64,000 bases of DNA from Alistipes sp. (GCA_017555905.1 JAFZFP010000016.1:62001-126000); one strand, 5' to 3'; counted from the first letter of the stretch, positions 51,603 to 61,304 are shown. Numbers and translations are program-made. Notes: generated by a model from the letters alone, not told the origin.

Positions 51603-52016
51603 CTACTCTCTATTAAATTCGCGCTCGACGACCTCCAAGAGCCACGCTGGAGCGCGGTGAGGGCGACGTGTTGTCTTGTCGATAAAGCCGAGGGTGGTAA
51701 GGCCCGTAGCGATATCACGGTCATCCTCGCCACGAATCTCGTACTTGAAGGTCATACGCGCCATAGGCATCTCCTCGACGATAGCCTTGACCTTGATAAG
51801 TTCATCGTAATAGGCTGGCTGTCGATACTTTATCTGCACATCGACGATAGGCATCATAACGCCACGACGCTCCATCTCGGCATAGGTGAGACCCGCCTGA
51901 CGTAACCACTCGGTACGTGCCACCTCGAAGAACTTAACATAGTTGGAGTGATGGACAATGCCCATCTGGTCGGTGTGGTGATACTCCACACGGATACGTG
52001 TCTCGAAACTCTTCAT
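51603..52016 (-). CDS. Hotdog-fold acyl-CoA thioesterase (YbgC/FadM type)
   Basis: 137 residues. 'VEYHHTDQMGIVHHSNYVKFFEVARTEWLRQAG' with Asp 16 is the 4-hydroxybenzoyl-CoA thioesterase-like active site. It hydrolyses an acyl- or aryl-CoA in the cytoplasm. It lies next to the UbiA-type gene in the operon, which may or may not point to quinone or lipid metabolism. Confidence 0.9.
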   Translation of the reverse strand: MKSFETRIRVEYHHTDQMGIVHHSNYVKFFEVARTEWLRQAGLTYAEMERRGVMMPIVDVQIKYRQPAYYDELIKVKAIVEEMPMARMTFKYEIRGEDDRDIATGLTTLGFIDKTTRRPHRAPAWLLEVVEREFNRE

Positions 52017-52022
52017 ACCCTA

Positions 52023-52487
52023 CTATCTTATGCGGTCAAGAGAGCGAACAAGCATCTCATCCTTGAATGTTGCTCGTGCAGCCAAAACGGTAAGACCCAA
52101 GGCCAAGAGTGGCATAATAGCGGCCCAGCCAAACTGGCGGTGAGCCAAGCCCATACCATCCAACGCGTTAGCACCCGAGAGCCAAAAGTAGATAGCCTCG
52201 AAAACCAAGCAGCCCAACAATACCACAATCTCCACAGCGCAGAGGCGCACCTGAAGCATACGGTTCTTAAACAAGAAGATGGTGACGAATGGAAGTAGCG
52301 TAGCAAGCACTAGGACGATACCCATCCAGAGGGTACTCTGCGACTCCTGATCACCCTCAAGGTTGAAGGCTGTAAGGGTAAACACATCGCCACTATCGAC
52401 TACGAAGGTTGCTATAGGGGTGAACAACGTGAGCGACATAAGGGCTGTCGCTATCAACAAGTAAAGTGATTGAATTCTCTGAATCAT
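52023..52487 (-). CDS. DUF4293-family membrane protein
   Basis: 154 residues, four membrane helices: 'IQRIQSLYLLIATALMSLTLF', 'TLWMGIVLVLATLLPFVTIFLF', 'AVEIVVLLGCLVFEAIYFWL', 'AIMPLLALGLTVLAARAT'. The start 'MIQRIQSLYLL' and length match DUF4293, a Bacteroidetes-specific family of unknown function. It ends 6 bases before the thioesterase gene. Confidence 0.82.
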   Translation of the reverse strand: MIQRIQSLYLLIATALMSLTLFTPIATFVVDSGDVFTLTAFNLEGDQESQSTLWMGIVLVLATLLPFVTIFLFKNRMLQVRLCAVEIVVLLGCLVFEAIYFWLSGANALDGMGLAHRQFGWAAIMPLLALGLTVLAARATFKDEMLVRSLDRIR

Positions 52488-52503
52488 AATATTTTAGTTT
52501 TAT

Positions 52504-53469
52504 TTATTTCTCTATTTTCTTCTCGATAAGGTATGTATTGCGGTCTACCGAACGACGATTAATCATCTCGCCCAAGAAGCCAGCCAAGAAGAGTTGTACG
52601 CCAAGGATTATAGCCAGCAAGGCTATATAGAACATAGGTTGATCGGCAACGGCTCGCCACATAAGGCCATTGAATTGCGAGTAGAGTTTGTCGATGATAA
52701 TCCACAGGGCCGTAACGCCTCCGAAGAGGAACATCAACGTACCAAGGCTGCCAAAGAGATACATAGGTGAGCGACCGAAGTAGGACATAAAGGTTACAGA
52801 GATAAGGTCGAGGTAACCCTTAACCATACGCTCAATACCGAACTTCGATTTGCCATACTTGCGCTCCTGGTGCATCACCACCTTTTCGCCAATACGCTTG
52901 AAACCAGCGTGTTTGGCCAAGATGGGGATATAGCGATGCATCTCGCCATAGACCTCGATACTCTTAACCACCTTGCGACGGTAGGCCTTGAGACCACAGT
53001 TGAAGTCGTTGAGTTTGATACCCGACATAAAGCGTGCTGTGGCGTTGAAGAACTTGCTGGGCCAACGCTTGCTGATAGGGTCGTAGCGACGCTTCTTCCA
53101 TCCCGACACAAGGTCGTAGCCATCCTCCAAAATCATACGACGCATCTCGGGAATCTCGTCGGGCGAGTCCTGCAAATCGGCATCCATAGTGAAGACCACC
53201 TCGCCCTCAGCCATATCGAAACCGCAATAGAGCGCTGCGGACTTACCATAGTTACGCATAAAACTGATAGCCCTAATCTGAGGATAGCGCTCCTTCAACT
53301 TCTCTACGACACCCCACGACCCATCCGTAGAGCCATCATCGACCATAATTATCTCGTAGGAGAGTTGGTTGGTTGTGGCTACCCTATCGATCCAAGCGAC
53401 GAGTTCGGGTAACGACTCCTCCTCGTTATAGAGGGGTACGACAACCGATATATCGAGTTTTGAACTCAT
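52504..53469 (-). CDS. Family 2 glycosyltransferase (GtrB/DPM1-like, two membrane helices)
   Basis: 321 residues. GT-A fold: 'DISVVVPLYNEEESLPELV', 'IIMVDDGSTDGSW', DxD-like 'FTMDADLQDSPDE', and 'FNCGLKAYRR'. Two C-terminal membrane helices ('MYLFGSLGTLMFLFGGVTAL' and 'MFYIALLAIILGVQLFLAGFL') anchor it to the inner membrane. These enzymes usually transfer a sugar to undecaprenyl phosphate for later export; sugar unknown. It follows DUF4199 in the operon. Confidence 0.92.
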   Translation of the reverse strand: MSSKLDISVVVPLYNEEESLPELVAWIDRVATTNQLSYEIIMVDDGSTDGSWGVVEKLKERYPQIRAISFMRNYGKSAALYCGFDMAEGEVVFTMDADLQDSPDEIPEMRRMILEDGYDLVSGWKKRRYDPISKRWPSKFFNATARFMSGIKLNDFNCGLKAYRRKVVKSIEVYGEMHRYIPILAKHAGFKRIGEKVVMHQERKYGKSKFGIERMVKGYLDLISVTFMSYFGRSPMYLFGSLGTLMFLFGGVTALWIIIDKLYSQFNGLMWRAVADQPMFYIALLAIILGVQLFLAGFLGEMINRRSVDRNTYLIEKKIEK

Positions 53470-53489
53470 AGTTTTCTAAGTTTTGAGTA

Positions 53490-54050
53490 TTAATTATCAC
53501 GCTTCACAAAGCCTGCAATGAGGAGGCCTGGAAGACCGCCGAAGAGCATATAGTTGTACAACGACGAGAAGAGTCGCTGAAACATCGTTGGCTGTGTCGA
53601 GTAACTCACCTTCTCAATCATACCATCGAAAGGCTTGATAAACTCCTCGGAGTTGATTCCTGCATTGATATAGGCACTCTTAACCTCGTTGATGCGCTCG
53701 ACAAGACCCTCGACATAGAGGTCGTAACCCATAGCCGATGTGAAGACCGTATTACCTACGCCTACGATGACACCCGCGAGCATCGAGATAAGGAGGATGT
53801 ACGAGAGTACCGAACCATAGCCCATTGCCACCTCGCTCTCGTTCACACGTCTACGGGCGTAGCGCACCAAGAGGTATATGAAGAGGATGCACGAAGCCAA
53901 ACCCTCAAGGCCCAAAATCAACGACGCACTCCATACAGAGACATCGCTATAGACAAGCACATACTGCTCTAAAATATGCGAACTCAGCATCACCAAGCCA
54001 AGTAATGCTCCCGAACGCAACACATCGTTCCAATAACCGCGTAGTTCCAT
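53490..54050 (-). CDS. DUF4199-family membrane protein
   Basis: 186 residues, four membrane helices with a soluble loop between the third and the last ('YDLYVEGLVERINEVKSAYINAGINSEEF'). The helix order and loop match DUF4199, a Bacteroidetes family of unknown function, commonly next to a GtrB-like glycosyltransferase as here. It starts 31 bases after the mltG stop. Confidence 0.82.
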   Translation of the reverse strand: MELRGYWNDVLRSGALLGLVMLSSHILEQYVLVYSDVSVWSASLILGLEGLASCILFIYLLVRYARRRVNESEVAMGYGSVLSYILLISMLAGVIVGVGNTVFTSAMGYDLYVEGLVERINEVKSAYINAGINSEEFIKPFDGMIEKVSYSTQPTMFQRLFSSLYNYMLFGGLPGLLIAGFVKRDN

Positions 54051-54081
54051 ATCTATTTATTTATCAGTATTTTACACTAAA

Positions 54082-55098
54082 TTACTTTATCTTCAATCTA
54101 TCCAAGGCTCGGTGGTAGGCCGCAGCATTGGCGTTATGCTCCTTGAGCGTGCGAGCGAAGTTGTGGCGACCATCCATCTCGGCACGCGCGCAGAAGTATA
54201 GATAGTCGTGATCCTCGAAGTTTAGCACACCCTCGATAGCCGACATATCGGGCATCGCAATAGGGGTTGGAGGTAGACCCAAATACTTATATGTATTATA
54301 GGGCGACTCTATCTCCTTATGCTTATCCAAAACTCGCTTGATGGTGAAGTCGCCAGCAGCATACTTTAGTGTAGGATCGGCCTGAAGGGGCATACCTATC
54401 TTAAGGCGATTGACATAGACACCAGCCACACGCGCCATCTCCTCCTTGGCGTTAGTCTCCTCGTGAACGATAGATGCCAAGATCATAACCTCGTAGGGGG
54501 TGAGGCCCAACCTCTCAAGTTGTGCAGTACGCTCTGGCTTAGACCAATAGTTATCCGACTCTCGCTTCAAGCGACGCATCAAGGCCTCGGGTGAGATATC
54601 GGCATATACCTCGTAGGTATTAGGCAAAAAGATAGAGAACATCGCCTCAGCACTCTCGAAGCCAAACTCCTCAATCAACTCCTTATTACGAAGGGCCGAT
54701 AGCAGAGCCACCGAGTCAGCCTCAATCTGTCGAGAAATCTTGCCTGCGAGAATCTCTGGTGTGCGCGCATTATTTATCGTGAGGCGCACGGCATTGTCGC
54801 AACCGAACTTTAGGCGACGAGCAACCTCGATGACGGTCATACCCTCGTCGAAGGTATAACTGCCTGGCTCGATACCTCGGTCGAGGTTGATACGCTTGGC
54901 GTAGAGGTCGAAGGCAAAGGGGTAGGCCAAGGAACTCTTTACCTTTGCCGTCATCTCTTCGTAACTCTCATCAGCACGAAGCACGACAATAAAGCGATCC
55001 TCGACGGCAGGTCTCAAAAACATAGTATAACCCCAAATGCCTATGGATGAGGCTATTACGATAGCGACTAATAGTATTACAACAATTTTTCTTTTCAT
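54082..55098 (-). CDS. mltG: Endolytic murein transglycosylase MltG
   Basis: 338 residues from the ATG at 55098. One N-terminal membrane helix (about 4-26), a LysM-like region ('GSYTFDEGMTVIEVARRL'), then the YceG/MltG catalytic domain with 'LASIVHEETNAKEEMARVAGVYVNRL' (catalytic Glu in HEE) and 'LQADPTLKYA'. It cuts nascent peptidoglycan and ends chain growth. First gene of a leftward operon of seven; TATCTTTG at 55123-55116. Confidence 0.95.
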   Translation of the reverse strand: MKRKIVVILLVAIVIASSIGIWGYTMFLRPAVEDRFIVVLRADESYEEMTAKVKSSLAYPFAFDLYAKRINLDRGIEPGSYTFDEGMTVIEVARRLKFGCDNAVRLTINNARTPEILAGKISRQIEADSVALLSALRNKELIEEFGFESAEAMFSIFLPNTYEVYADISPEALMRRLKRESDNYWSKPERTAQLERLGLTPYEVMILASIVHEETNAKEEMARVAGVYVNRLKIGMPLQADPTLKYAAGDFTIKRVLDKHKEIESPYNTYKYLGLPPTPIAMPDMSAIEGVLNFEDHDYLYFCARAEMDGRHNFARTLKEHNANAAAYHRALDRLKIK

Positions 55099-55115
55099 TT
55101 TTATCATTTTTTTTG

Positions 55116-55123
55116 CAAAGATA
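55116..55123 (-). promoter_or_regulatory. -7 box for the mltG operon
   Basis: TATCTTTG on the minus strand, 17 bases before the ATG at 55098 and 11 bases from the divergent SRP RNA box. Confidence 0.7.
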
Positions 55124-55134
55124 CATTTTTTTTG

Positions 55135-55142
55135 TACTTTTG
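55135..55142 (+). promoter_or_regulatory. -7 box for the SRP RNA gene
   Basis: TACTTTTG on the plus strand, placing the RNA start close to 55146-55149. Confidence 0.65.
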
Positions 55143-55144
55143 CA

Positions 55145-55251
55145 CCCGGGTAAGTCTTATACGACCAGCTCCTGCAGAACTCCCCCAGGCAAGGAATTGA
55201 GCAAGGGTATGCGGTTGTAGCGGTGCGATATAAGTAGCTTACCCTTTTTTT
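55145..55251 (+). ncRNA. ffs: Bacterial small signal recognition particle RNA (4.5S-like)
   Basis: GGGTAAG (55148-55154) pairs with CTTACCC (55238-55244). The conserved tip is CCAGGCAAGGAATTGAGCA: a CAA/TTG stem, GGAA tetraloop and the symmetric CAGG/AGCA internal loop that binds Ffh M domain. TTTTTTT follows as terminator. About 100 nucleotides, the usual small SRP size. Confidence 0.9.
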
Positions 55252-55279
55252 GTGCGCCTACTTCAACCCTCATATTCCA

Positions 55280-55906
55280 CTACAACAGACTGACTATCAA
55301 CGACAACGCCTGTGTCGAGCAGTAAGCACTGAGCCACATAGCAACAACAAAGGCCACAACAACTACGTAGTCTTTACGTCCAGCACTACGTCGAAAGGCG
55401 CAGAAACTCCAGTAAAAATACCACATCGCAATCACCACGATATAGAGAAGCATAGCCATATCTCCGAGCGAGAGGTTGCTCAACAATAGTTTTGGACTTG
55501 CGCTAAAAATCGAGTAGTAAACCTTATCGAAGAGGATGCCAGGCAACATAAGAAGTGCCACGGGGGCGTGGGCATAGAGCATACGGCCCACCATATCTAC
55601 GAAGGGGGTCTTACGCGACACAGCAACCACAGCAACCAAATAGAAGATTACTACCGAGGTAGCCATAAGCACCACCTCATACAACAGATTTACGTAGAGC
55701 GGAGCATAACCCCACTGAAAACCTATGATGGAGTTAGGCACGAAGTCGAAGTGCCACCCCATAATAGCCGAGACAATGAGCCACGCCAAACCTCCCAAGA
55801 GTGCCTTAGAGGTGGATAGATTCGTAGGGCGGTTCAAAATCGTCTCCTTGAAACTGAAGTGTGGAATCACCCTACGACTCCTATATTTATTTACTTCGTT
55901 CGACAT
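55280..55906 (-). CDS. Yip1-like integral membrane protein
   Basis: 208 residues with five membrane helices and a basic N-terminal end. 'TNLSTSKALLGGLAWLIVSAIMGWHF', 'FVDMVGRMLYAHAPVALLMLPGIL' and 'LLYIVVIAMWYFYWSFCAFRR' are placed as in YIP1-family bacterial proteins. Function unknown. Last gene of the TPR-barrel operon, 9 bases after the barrel gene. Confidence 0.65.
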   Translation of the reverse strand: MSNEVNKYRSRRVIPHFSFKETILNRPTNLSTSKALLGGLAWLIVSAIMGWHFDFVPNSIIGFQWGYAPLYVNLLYEVVLMATSVVIFYLVAVVAVSRKTPFVDMVGRMLYAHAPVALLMLPGILFDKVYYSIFSASPKLLLSNLSLGDMAMLLYIVVIAMWYFYWSFCAFRRSAGRKDYVVVVAFVVAMWLSAYCSTQALSLIVSLL

Positions 55907-55915
55907 ACTCTTTGG

Positions 55916-57595
55916 TTAAAAATCGATCTTGATACCAGCCATAAAGCCTATGCCATTATTTGGGTAGTAGGCATAGTCGTAGAGGTGGTGGCTATTGAGT
56001 AAGTTATAACCATCTACGTAGAGTTCCACCTTGCCACTCGCCCTATAACCCAAGCCAGCCATAAGATTTACTACAAGCGGTGTAGAGAACTTGTCGTAGA
56101 TAACAACGCCCTCCTCCAAGGCAGACCAAGTGCGTGGGCCAATCAATTCGCCAGCAACGTAGAACTTCCAGCGCTTAAGCGTATAAGCCACTCTCAACTC
56201 ACCATTCATACACGCCTCCGACACAGCGAACTGCGATGCTGAATTGTCGAGGTGAGTATAAAATTTAGCACCAATCTCTAAACCTCCGACGGGTAGATAA
56301 TCCAACTCTGCACCCACGAAGAGGCGGTTGTTATTAGCGCAATCGACACCAAAGAGGCCTGGCTCGGTGATATACCAAACCACCTGGTCGCGCATAAAGT
56401 TGGCACCGAGGTAGAGTTTATAGCGCAAGTGAGAACTAAAGGCCGAACCCATAGCACCAAACGAGAGGTCGTAACTGCGAGTGTTTGGCGTTGCGAGCAA
56501 CGACTCTCTAAGGGTGTTATAGTCGAGGTATGGGTTCTGGCGATAGAGCGACGCTACACCATTCTGGCCGATATCGGTCTTAAATGTAAGGAAGGGACGC
56601 ACATAGTCGAGACCAAGATTGAAGTATAGGTCGAGGCCGGGGGTGACGAAGTGAGAAGGTTTCGCTCGGTGGCGCACCTTATCGTAGAGGTAGCCGAGTG
56701 AGGCCTTCAAATCGACGATGCCGAAGTTGCGAGCATAGTCGGCCTCAAAGCCAAAGCGCACATCGCTATAACTATTAGGCGACTGCCACATATCGTAGCA
56801 GAGGTCGAGACCAACGACATTATCACTGAAATCGCGAGCAAGGCGTACCGAACCTCCAGCATTGAACTCAGGAAGAAGTGTAATTCTATCGGTGAGTGGC
56901 TCAGGAGTGGTAGCCCACAAGTTGCCGTGAACCTCAACACCGAAATTTAGGCGGCTCAAATCAACGAAGTTATCGCCATACTTAAGGCTCAAATCGGCAT
57001 CGTGGAAGAGACTACGATAGGAGTCGCCACGCTTAGCATACTGATTGTAGATGCTTGAAAGATAGCCCAACTCAGCCTCGAACATCTGGTTACCCAAGAC
57101 AGCGCCACCACGCAACTTAAAGCCATTGCGCATATCGTAACTATCGGCCATAGAGCGCATTACACCCTCAACATTCTCACGCGCAGAGTAACTTGCATCG
57201 TGCTTAACATCGACACCGAAATATCCCACGCGGATATTCTGCGTCAAATAACTCAACACAGCCTTAGAGGTCAAGGGGTAGCCACCAGCAATCTCAGTAT
57301 AGAGTCGCTTGGCACGGCCGAAGTCCCAATAACTCGCCTTGGCAGGCTGGAAGAGGTGATCTTCGAGAGATATCTGCCAAGTGTCGGGGTGTACGTTATA
57401 GGTAATCTCTGGCTCCAGGTCGGGGTTGTTGGCAATGGATGCTGGAGGTAGCAGTTTAGTCTGCGGAGTGATCTCTGGAGTATAGGTCGTTGTCACCTCC
57501 ACGCGCTTATGCTCCTGTGCTGAGAGCGCAACTGGAAGGGCCATAACAACACCCAAAACGACTATCTGAAGTAGTAGTGAACGTCTCATATTCAT
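55916..57595 (-). CDS. Outer-membrane beta-barrel protein
   Basis: 559 residues. Signal peptide 'SLLLQIVVLGVVMALPVALSAQ' (MNMRRS or MRRS start). A short N-terminal segment ('RVEVTTTYTPEITPQTKLLPP') precedes many amphipathic strands with alternating aromatic residues ('YLSSIYNQY', 'LSLKYGDNFVDLS', 'LFVGAELDYLPVGGLEIGAKFYTHL'), ending 'GIGFMAGIKIDF' with C-terminal Phe, typical of outer-membrane barrels. It resembles TonB-dependent receptor barrels without a plug. It lies 22 bases after the TPR gene and probably works with it. Confidence 0.8.
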   Translation of the reverse strand: MNMRRSLLLQIVVLGVVMALPVALSAQEHKRVEVTTTYTPEITPQTKLLPPASIANNPDLEPEITYNVHPDTWQISLEDHLFQPAKASYWDFGRAKRLYTEIAGGYPLTSKAVLSYLTQNIRVGYFGVDVKHDASYSARENVEGVMRSMADSYDMRNGFKLRGGAVLGNQMFEAELGYLSSIYNQYAKRGDSYRSLFHDADLSLKYGDNFVDLSRLNFGVEVHGNLWATTPEPLTDRITLLPEFNAGGSVRLARDFSDNVVGLDLCYDMWQSPNSYSDVRFGFEADYARNFGIVDLKASLGYLYDKVRHRAKPSHFVTPGLDLYFNLGLDYVRPFLTFKTDIGQNGVASLYRQNPYLDYNTLRESLLATPNTRSYDLSFGAMGSAFSSHLRYKLYLGANFMRDQVVWYITEPGLFGVDCANNNRLFVGAELDYLPVGGLEIGAKFYTHLDNSASQFAVSEACMNGELRVAYTLKRWKFYVAGELIGPRTWSALEEGVVIYDKFSTPLVVNLMAGLGYRASGKVELYVDGYNLLNSHHLYDYAYYPNNGIGFMAGIKIDF

Positions 57596-57617
57596 ACTGT
57601 TTTTCTATTTCTACAAT

Positions 57618-60596
57618 CTACTTAAGTGAGGCAATGCGCTTCTTAGCCTCGTCCAAGATGCCATCATCCTTATAGCCATAGCCATCGACGATACTCTGGT
57701 AGGTAGCACGTGCCTGGAAGTTATTACCGCGCTTAACGAAGACATCGCCAAGAATGAGGAATATCTTGGCCTGCCAATATACAGAATCGCACTCGCCAAG
57801 AGCATAGACACGCTCCTCAGCGCGGTCGTAATCACCTCTATTGAAGTCGTACTCCACGAGGTAGTAGTAGGCCTCTGTAGCATACTTATCGGTATGCTTC
57901 TTCGACAACTCAGCATATATATCCATCGCCTCGCGGTAGTCACCTTCCGAGCGCAATACGTTAGCCTTAAGCAACTTAGCCTTAGCCTTAACATCCTTCG
58001 ACGCATCGTCCATCTTTGCCACATCATCGGCCATAGCCTTCAACGTAGCACCATCGCCATAGAGTGCCGTAGCCTCAACATAGCCCTCAGCGGCAACACT
58101 CCTCTTAGCACCATCCTTAGCCACGTCGTACAACTCCCTATAGGCCTTTGCCGAAGCCTCATACTCCTTCTCGTCGAAACTCATTGGGGCATAGACACCC
58201 AACACACGCTCGGTATATTGCGACTTGCCATTATCCAAGAGTTGGCGCATCGTTGCCAAGGCATCACCATTCTGTCCAAGAGCAACGTAGCAGTCGCTCA
58301 AGTAGAAGAGTGCCTCGGTGCGGTTATACCCCTTCTCGAAACTATCCAGGTAGGCAACAAGGCGCTTCTGGGCAGACTCCATATCGCCTCCGAGGTAGAG
58401 ATTCTTTGCAACAGCGAAGTTCAACGAATCACGGGCTGCAATGCTCATATCGCTCTGCACGCCACTGCGCTCGGCATAGGCAAAGTAATCATCTACCCTA
58501 CCCTCCGAGACATATATCTCGCGGATGCCTCGCATAGCCTCCATAGCCGCAGCCGACTGAGGGTCGAACTCCACGACAGCCTCATAACACTTGCGAGCAT
58601 CACCCTTGCGGTCGAGGTTATAGTAGGCCAAAGCCAAATCCGACAAGGCTGGGATCCGGAACTCCGAGGTAGTATCGCTATCTACAAAGCGACTCAGTGT
58701 CTCGGCACCATCCTTATAGCGCTCAAGCGAAAGGTAGGTTCTACCCAACTCGTACCACGCATCATCAACATAGTCGCCCATATTATCCGAAACGATAGAC
58801 TTCAAACGTTCGATTTTGCTGTTTGTCTTCTTGTCGATACCATCAACCATAGCGAGTTGGTAGTTGGCATAGTGTCGGTAATCAACTGGAGCCTGTGCTA
58901 CAACATTATAGACCTTGCGTGCATCAGAGAACTTGCGAGAGGCAAAGTAACTATCACCCAAGCGGTTGTGTGCATCGTAGAGGTAGTTGTCGCGCATAGT
59001 GTAGTCGCGAACAAAGGTTGTGAAGGCCTGCTGAGCCTTATCCATATCCTTGAGATTGAGATAGGCATAGCCGATGCCGTAGTTAGCATAGTAGTACTCG
59101 CTCTCATTCTTTGGCGCACGACGCACATAGTCCTCATACTTCTGCGCTGCTAAGGCCATATCGCCCTTATGGTAGGCAACCTCACCCTGCCAATAGAGGG
59201 TCAAGGCGTTATACTTAGGCACAAGGCCAATGGTCTCGGACTCCTTGAGCAACTCCTCGCCCAAGTCCCAGTCGCCGCGCTCGATAGCAGCAATGGCACG
59301 GAAGACTGCCACCTTTTGGTGGGCAGCACGTATATCCTTATCGGGATTCTCGATATCCTTAATCGCTGTGTAGGCAGCATCGTAATCCTTTGAGTTATAG
59401 AAGGCTGCAATCAGCAACTCCTTAACCTCCGAGCAGTAGGTAGAGTGTGGATAGCGACGTAGATACTCCTGCAACACATTGACAGCCTCGTTGAACATAC
59501 CGCCACCAAGTTCGTACTTCAAACGGCCATAGTTCAACAACGCATCCTGGGCAATCTCACCATTGAAGCCCTCGACAGATGCCATAGCAAAGGCATCGGC
59601 AGCGTGCGGCTTATCGCCAAGGCGGAGGTAACTATCGCCAAGATGGTACGACGCATTCTGCGTGAGGTCATCCTCGGCACCACACACACTCTTCAACGGC
59701 TCAACAGCATCACGGTAGCGAGCCATACGGTAGAGCGAATAACCCTTGATATAGTTCTCCTGGCGTCCCATACTCTCCTCGGGCAACGAAATGATATGGC
59801 GAATAGCATTGGAGTAGTCGCCCTTGACGAAGTAACTCTCGGCAAGGATGCGGATAAGGTCGTTCTGCGTCTGTGTCGAGGCCATCTTGAGGAGTGGCTC
59901 ACCCTGAGTAATGACACCGTCGAAGTTACCCTTGCGGTACTCCAACTGCAACAAGTAGTATGGTACGATATCCTTGTAGGTATCGAACTTCGCCAACTCC
60001 CTAAACGTGCGCTCAGCATCCTCATCACGGCCCTCACTATAGGCCATATACGACAGGTAGTACAAGGCGTGAGGATAGTACTCCGAGATCTTTGGTATGC
60101 GCGAGAAGTGTGTCTTGGCATAGAGGGGTTCGCCATTGATGAAGCGCAAGTAGCCAACACGTATATCGTAACGCTCCTTGTCGTTAGCGCTCAACGACTT
60201 ATAATCAACCTCGTCGAAGAGTTTGTCTGCCTCCTCAAAGTTGGCGTTATCGCACTCATACGAAGCAATCAGAAAGGCCATATCGTTGCGATGGAGGCTC
60301 TGAGGGTAGCGACGCAAGTACTCTTTCATCATACCGAGTTCGTTGCCAACGCCAAGTTCCACGGCACAGCGTATCTTATGATACTCCACCCACTCCACTT
60401 CGACACTCTGGGTCACGGGGTTCAACTCAGCACCAAGGCGTTCCAACTCAGTACGTGCCTCGCCCCAGCGACGACGCTGAAGCATACTCTCTACATAGTC
60501 GAAGCCCTTGGACTTATCCGAAACCTGTGCATCAGCGCCACAAGGGAGCAAGACTAAACAGAGTAGCAATGCACCAAATATAATCTCTCTTCTCAT
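57618..60596 (-). CDS. Large exported tetratricopeptide-repeat protein
   Basis: 992 residues. Signal peptide 'MRREIIFGALLLCLVLLPCGADAQ'. The rest is helical TPR hairpins, perhaps 25, such as 'AIRHIISLPEESMGRQENYIKGYSLYRMARYRDAVEPL', 'YYANYGIGYAYLNLKDMDKAQQAFTTFV', 'AWYELGRTYLSLERYKDGAETLSRF' (each a 34-residue-like unit, shortened here to its clear parts). It is a periplasmic or surface scaffold. Coupled with the beta-barrel and a Yip1-like gene. Not a BamD (too long). Confidence 0.85.
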   Translation of the reverse strand: MRREIIFGALLLCLVLLPCGADAQVSDKSKGFDYVESMLQRRRWGEARTELERLGAELNPVTQSVEVEWVEYHKIRCAVELGVGNELGMMKEYLRRYPQSLHRNDMAFLIASYECDNANFEEADKLFDEVDYKSLSANDKERYDIRVGYLRFINGEPLYAKTHFSRIPKISEYYPHALYYLSYMAYSEGRDEDAERTFRELAKFDTYKDIVPYYLLQLEYRKGNFDGVITQGEPLLKMASTQTQNDLIRILAESYFVKGDYSNAIRHIISLPEESMGRQENYIKGYSLYRMARYRDAVEPLKSVCGAEDDLTQNASYHLGDSYLRLGDKPHAADAFAMASVEGFNGEIAQDALLNYGRLKYELGGGMFNEAVNVLQEYLRRYPHSTYCSEVKELLIAAFYNSKDYDAAYTAIKDIENPDKDIRAAHQKVAVFRAIAAIERGDWDLGEELLKESETIGLVPKYNALTLYWQGEVAYHKGDMALAAQKYEDYVRRAPKNESEYYYANYGIGYAYLNLKDMDKAQQAFTTFVRDYTMRDNYLYDAHNRLGDSYFASRKFSDARKVYNVVAQAPVDYRHYANYQLAMVDGIDKKTNSKIERLKSIVSDNMGDYVDDAWYELGRTYLSLERYKDGAETLSRFVDSDTTSEFRIPALSDLALAYYNLDRKGDARKCYEAVVEFDPQSAAAMEAMRGIREIYVSEGRVDDYFAYAERSGVQSDMSIAARDSLNFAVAKNLYLGGDMESAQKRLVAYLDSFEKGYNRTEALFYLSDCYVALGQNGDALATMRQLLDNGKSQYTERVLGVYAPMSFDEKEYEASAKAYRELYDVAKDGAKRSVAAEGYVEATALYGDGATLKAMADDVAKMDDASKDVKAKAKLLKANVLRSEGDYREAMDIYAELSKKHTDKYATEAYYYLVEYDFNRGDYDRAEERVYALGECDSVYWQAKIFLILGDVFVKRGNNFQARATYQSIVDGYGYKDDGILDEAKKRIASLK

Positions 60597-60684
60597 ATAC
60601 TTAAATCTCTATTCGGGTTATACTTATCCACCAGAGGCACAGCCTTAATTCGGCACACCCCTACAGTTTATAATATAATATGCG

Positions 60685-60692
60685 CAAAGATA
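60685..60692 (-). promoter_or_regulatory. -7 box for the TPR operon
   Basis: TATCTTTG on the minus strand, 88 bases before the TPR ATG. Confidence 0.6.
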
Positions 60693-60818
60693 CTAAAAAT
60701 TGAACAACGATGCAACACCTATCTGTAGTAAAAATTTGGCTATTCATCCCCTATTAGAGCGACAAATAGGAACGATTATTGCCCTAATAAGGGCATATCA
60801 ACCAAAATATTTAGAACT

Positions 60819-61226
60819 ATGATACAAAAAGTCAGCCTTACGATGGGCTCGAATCGTCGCTTTATGCTCGATAATGGAGAGCCACTTGAGAGCCTTAATC
60901 CCAAGGAGTTGTTCCTCTTCGCTACGGGAGAGTGCGCAGGTCTCACAATCACACACCTATTAAACGAACACACCAAGGATATTTCAAACCTCTCGATCAC
61001 CGTCGAGGGTACACTCTCCACACCGACCCTCGTGGCCGAGAGCCGATTCACAAGTTTCAACATCGTCTATCGCGTGGAGTGTCGCACACTAAAGGATCAG
61101 ATAGTGGTGAGCCGAGCCATAAACCTTGCCCACGAGAAGTATTGCGGATTGTTGCAGATGGCAAGAAAAATAGCGCCACTGACACACGAGACTTCGATAG
61201 TGACGACGGGCGAGACCGAGGAGTAG
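60819..61226 (+). CDS. OsmC-family protein
   Basis: 135 residues. OsmC/Ohr fold: 'PKELFLFATGECAGLTITHLL' with one Cys near residue 40 and 'HEKYCGLLQMARKIAPLTHET' with the second. OsmC proteins reduce peroxides with thiols. Both cysteines are present. A small stem (TGCCCT/AGGGCA at 60779-60794) lies upstream. Confidence 0.88.
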   Translation: MIQKVSLTMGSNRRFMLDNGEPLESLNPKELFLFATGECAGLTITHLLNEHTKDISNLSITVEGTLSTPTLVAESRFTSFNIVYRVECRTLKDQIVVSRAINLAHEKYCGLLQMARKIAPLTHETSIVTTGETEE

Positions 61227-61250
61227 CACCCTCGGCATAAAGAGATTAAA

Positions 61251-61275
61251 AAAGGGGTGGAGGCCACCTAAACCG
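61251..61275 (-). terminator. Terminator of the RND/TolC operon
   Basis: Leftward GGTGG and CCACC arms with a 3-base loop followed by CCCCTTTTTTAA. Confidence 0.6.
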
Positions 61276-61304
61276 TTGGTTAAATAGGCAGTCTCCAACT
61301 CTTT

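Noticed and set aside
57894..59153. A 419-codon open frame on the plus strand inside the TPR gene
   Set aside because: It is antisense to a protein with clear TPR repeats and a signal peptide, has no family pattern, and arises from the codon bias of the opposite strand.
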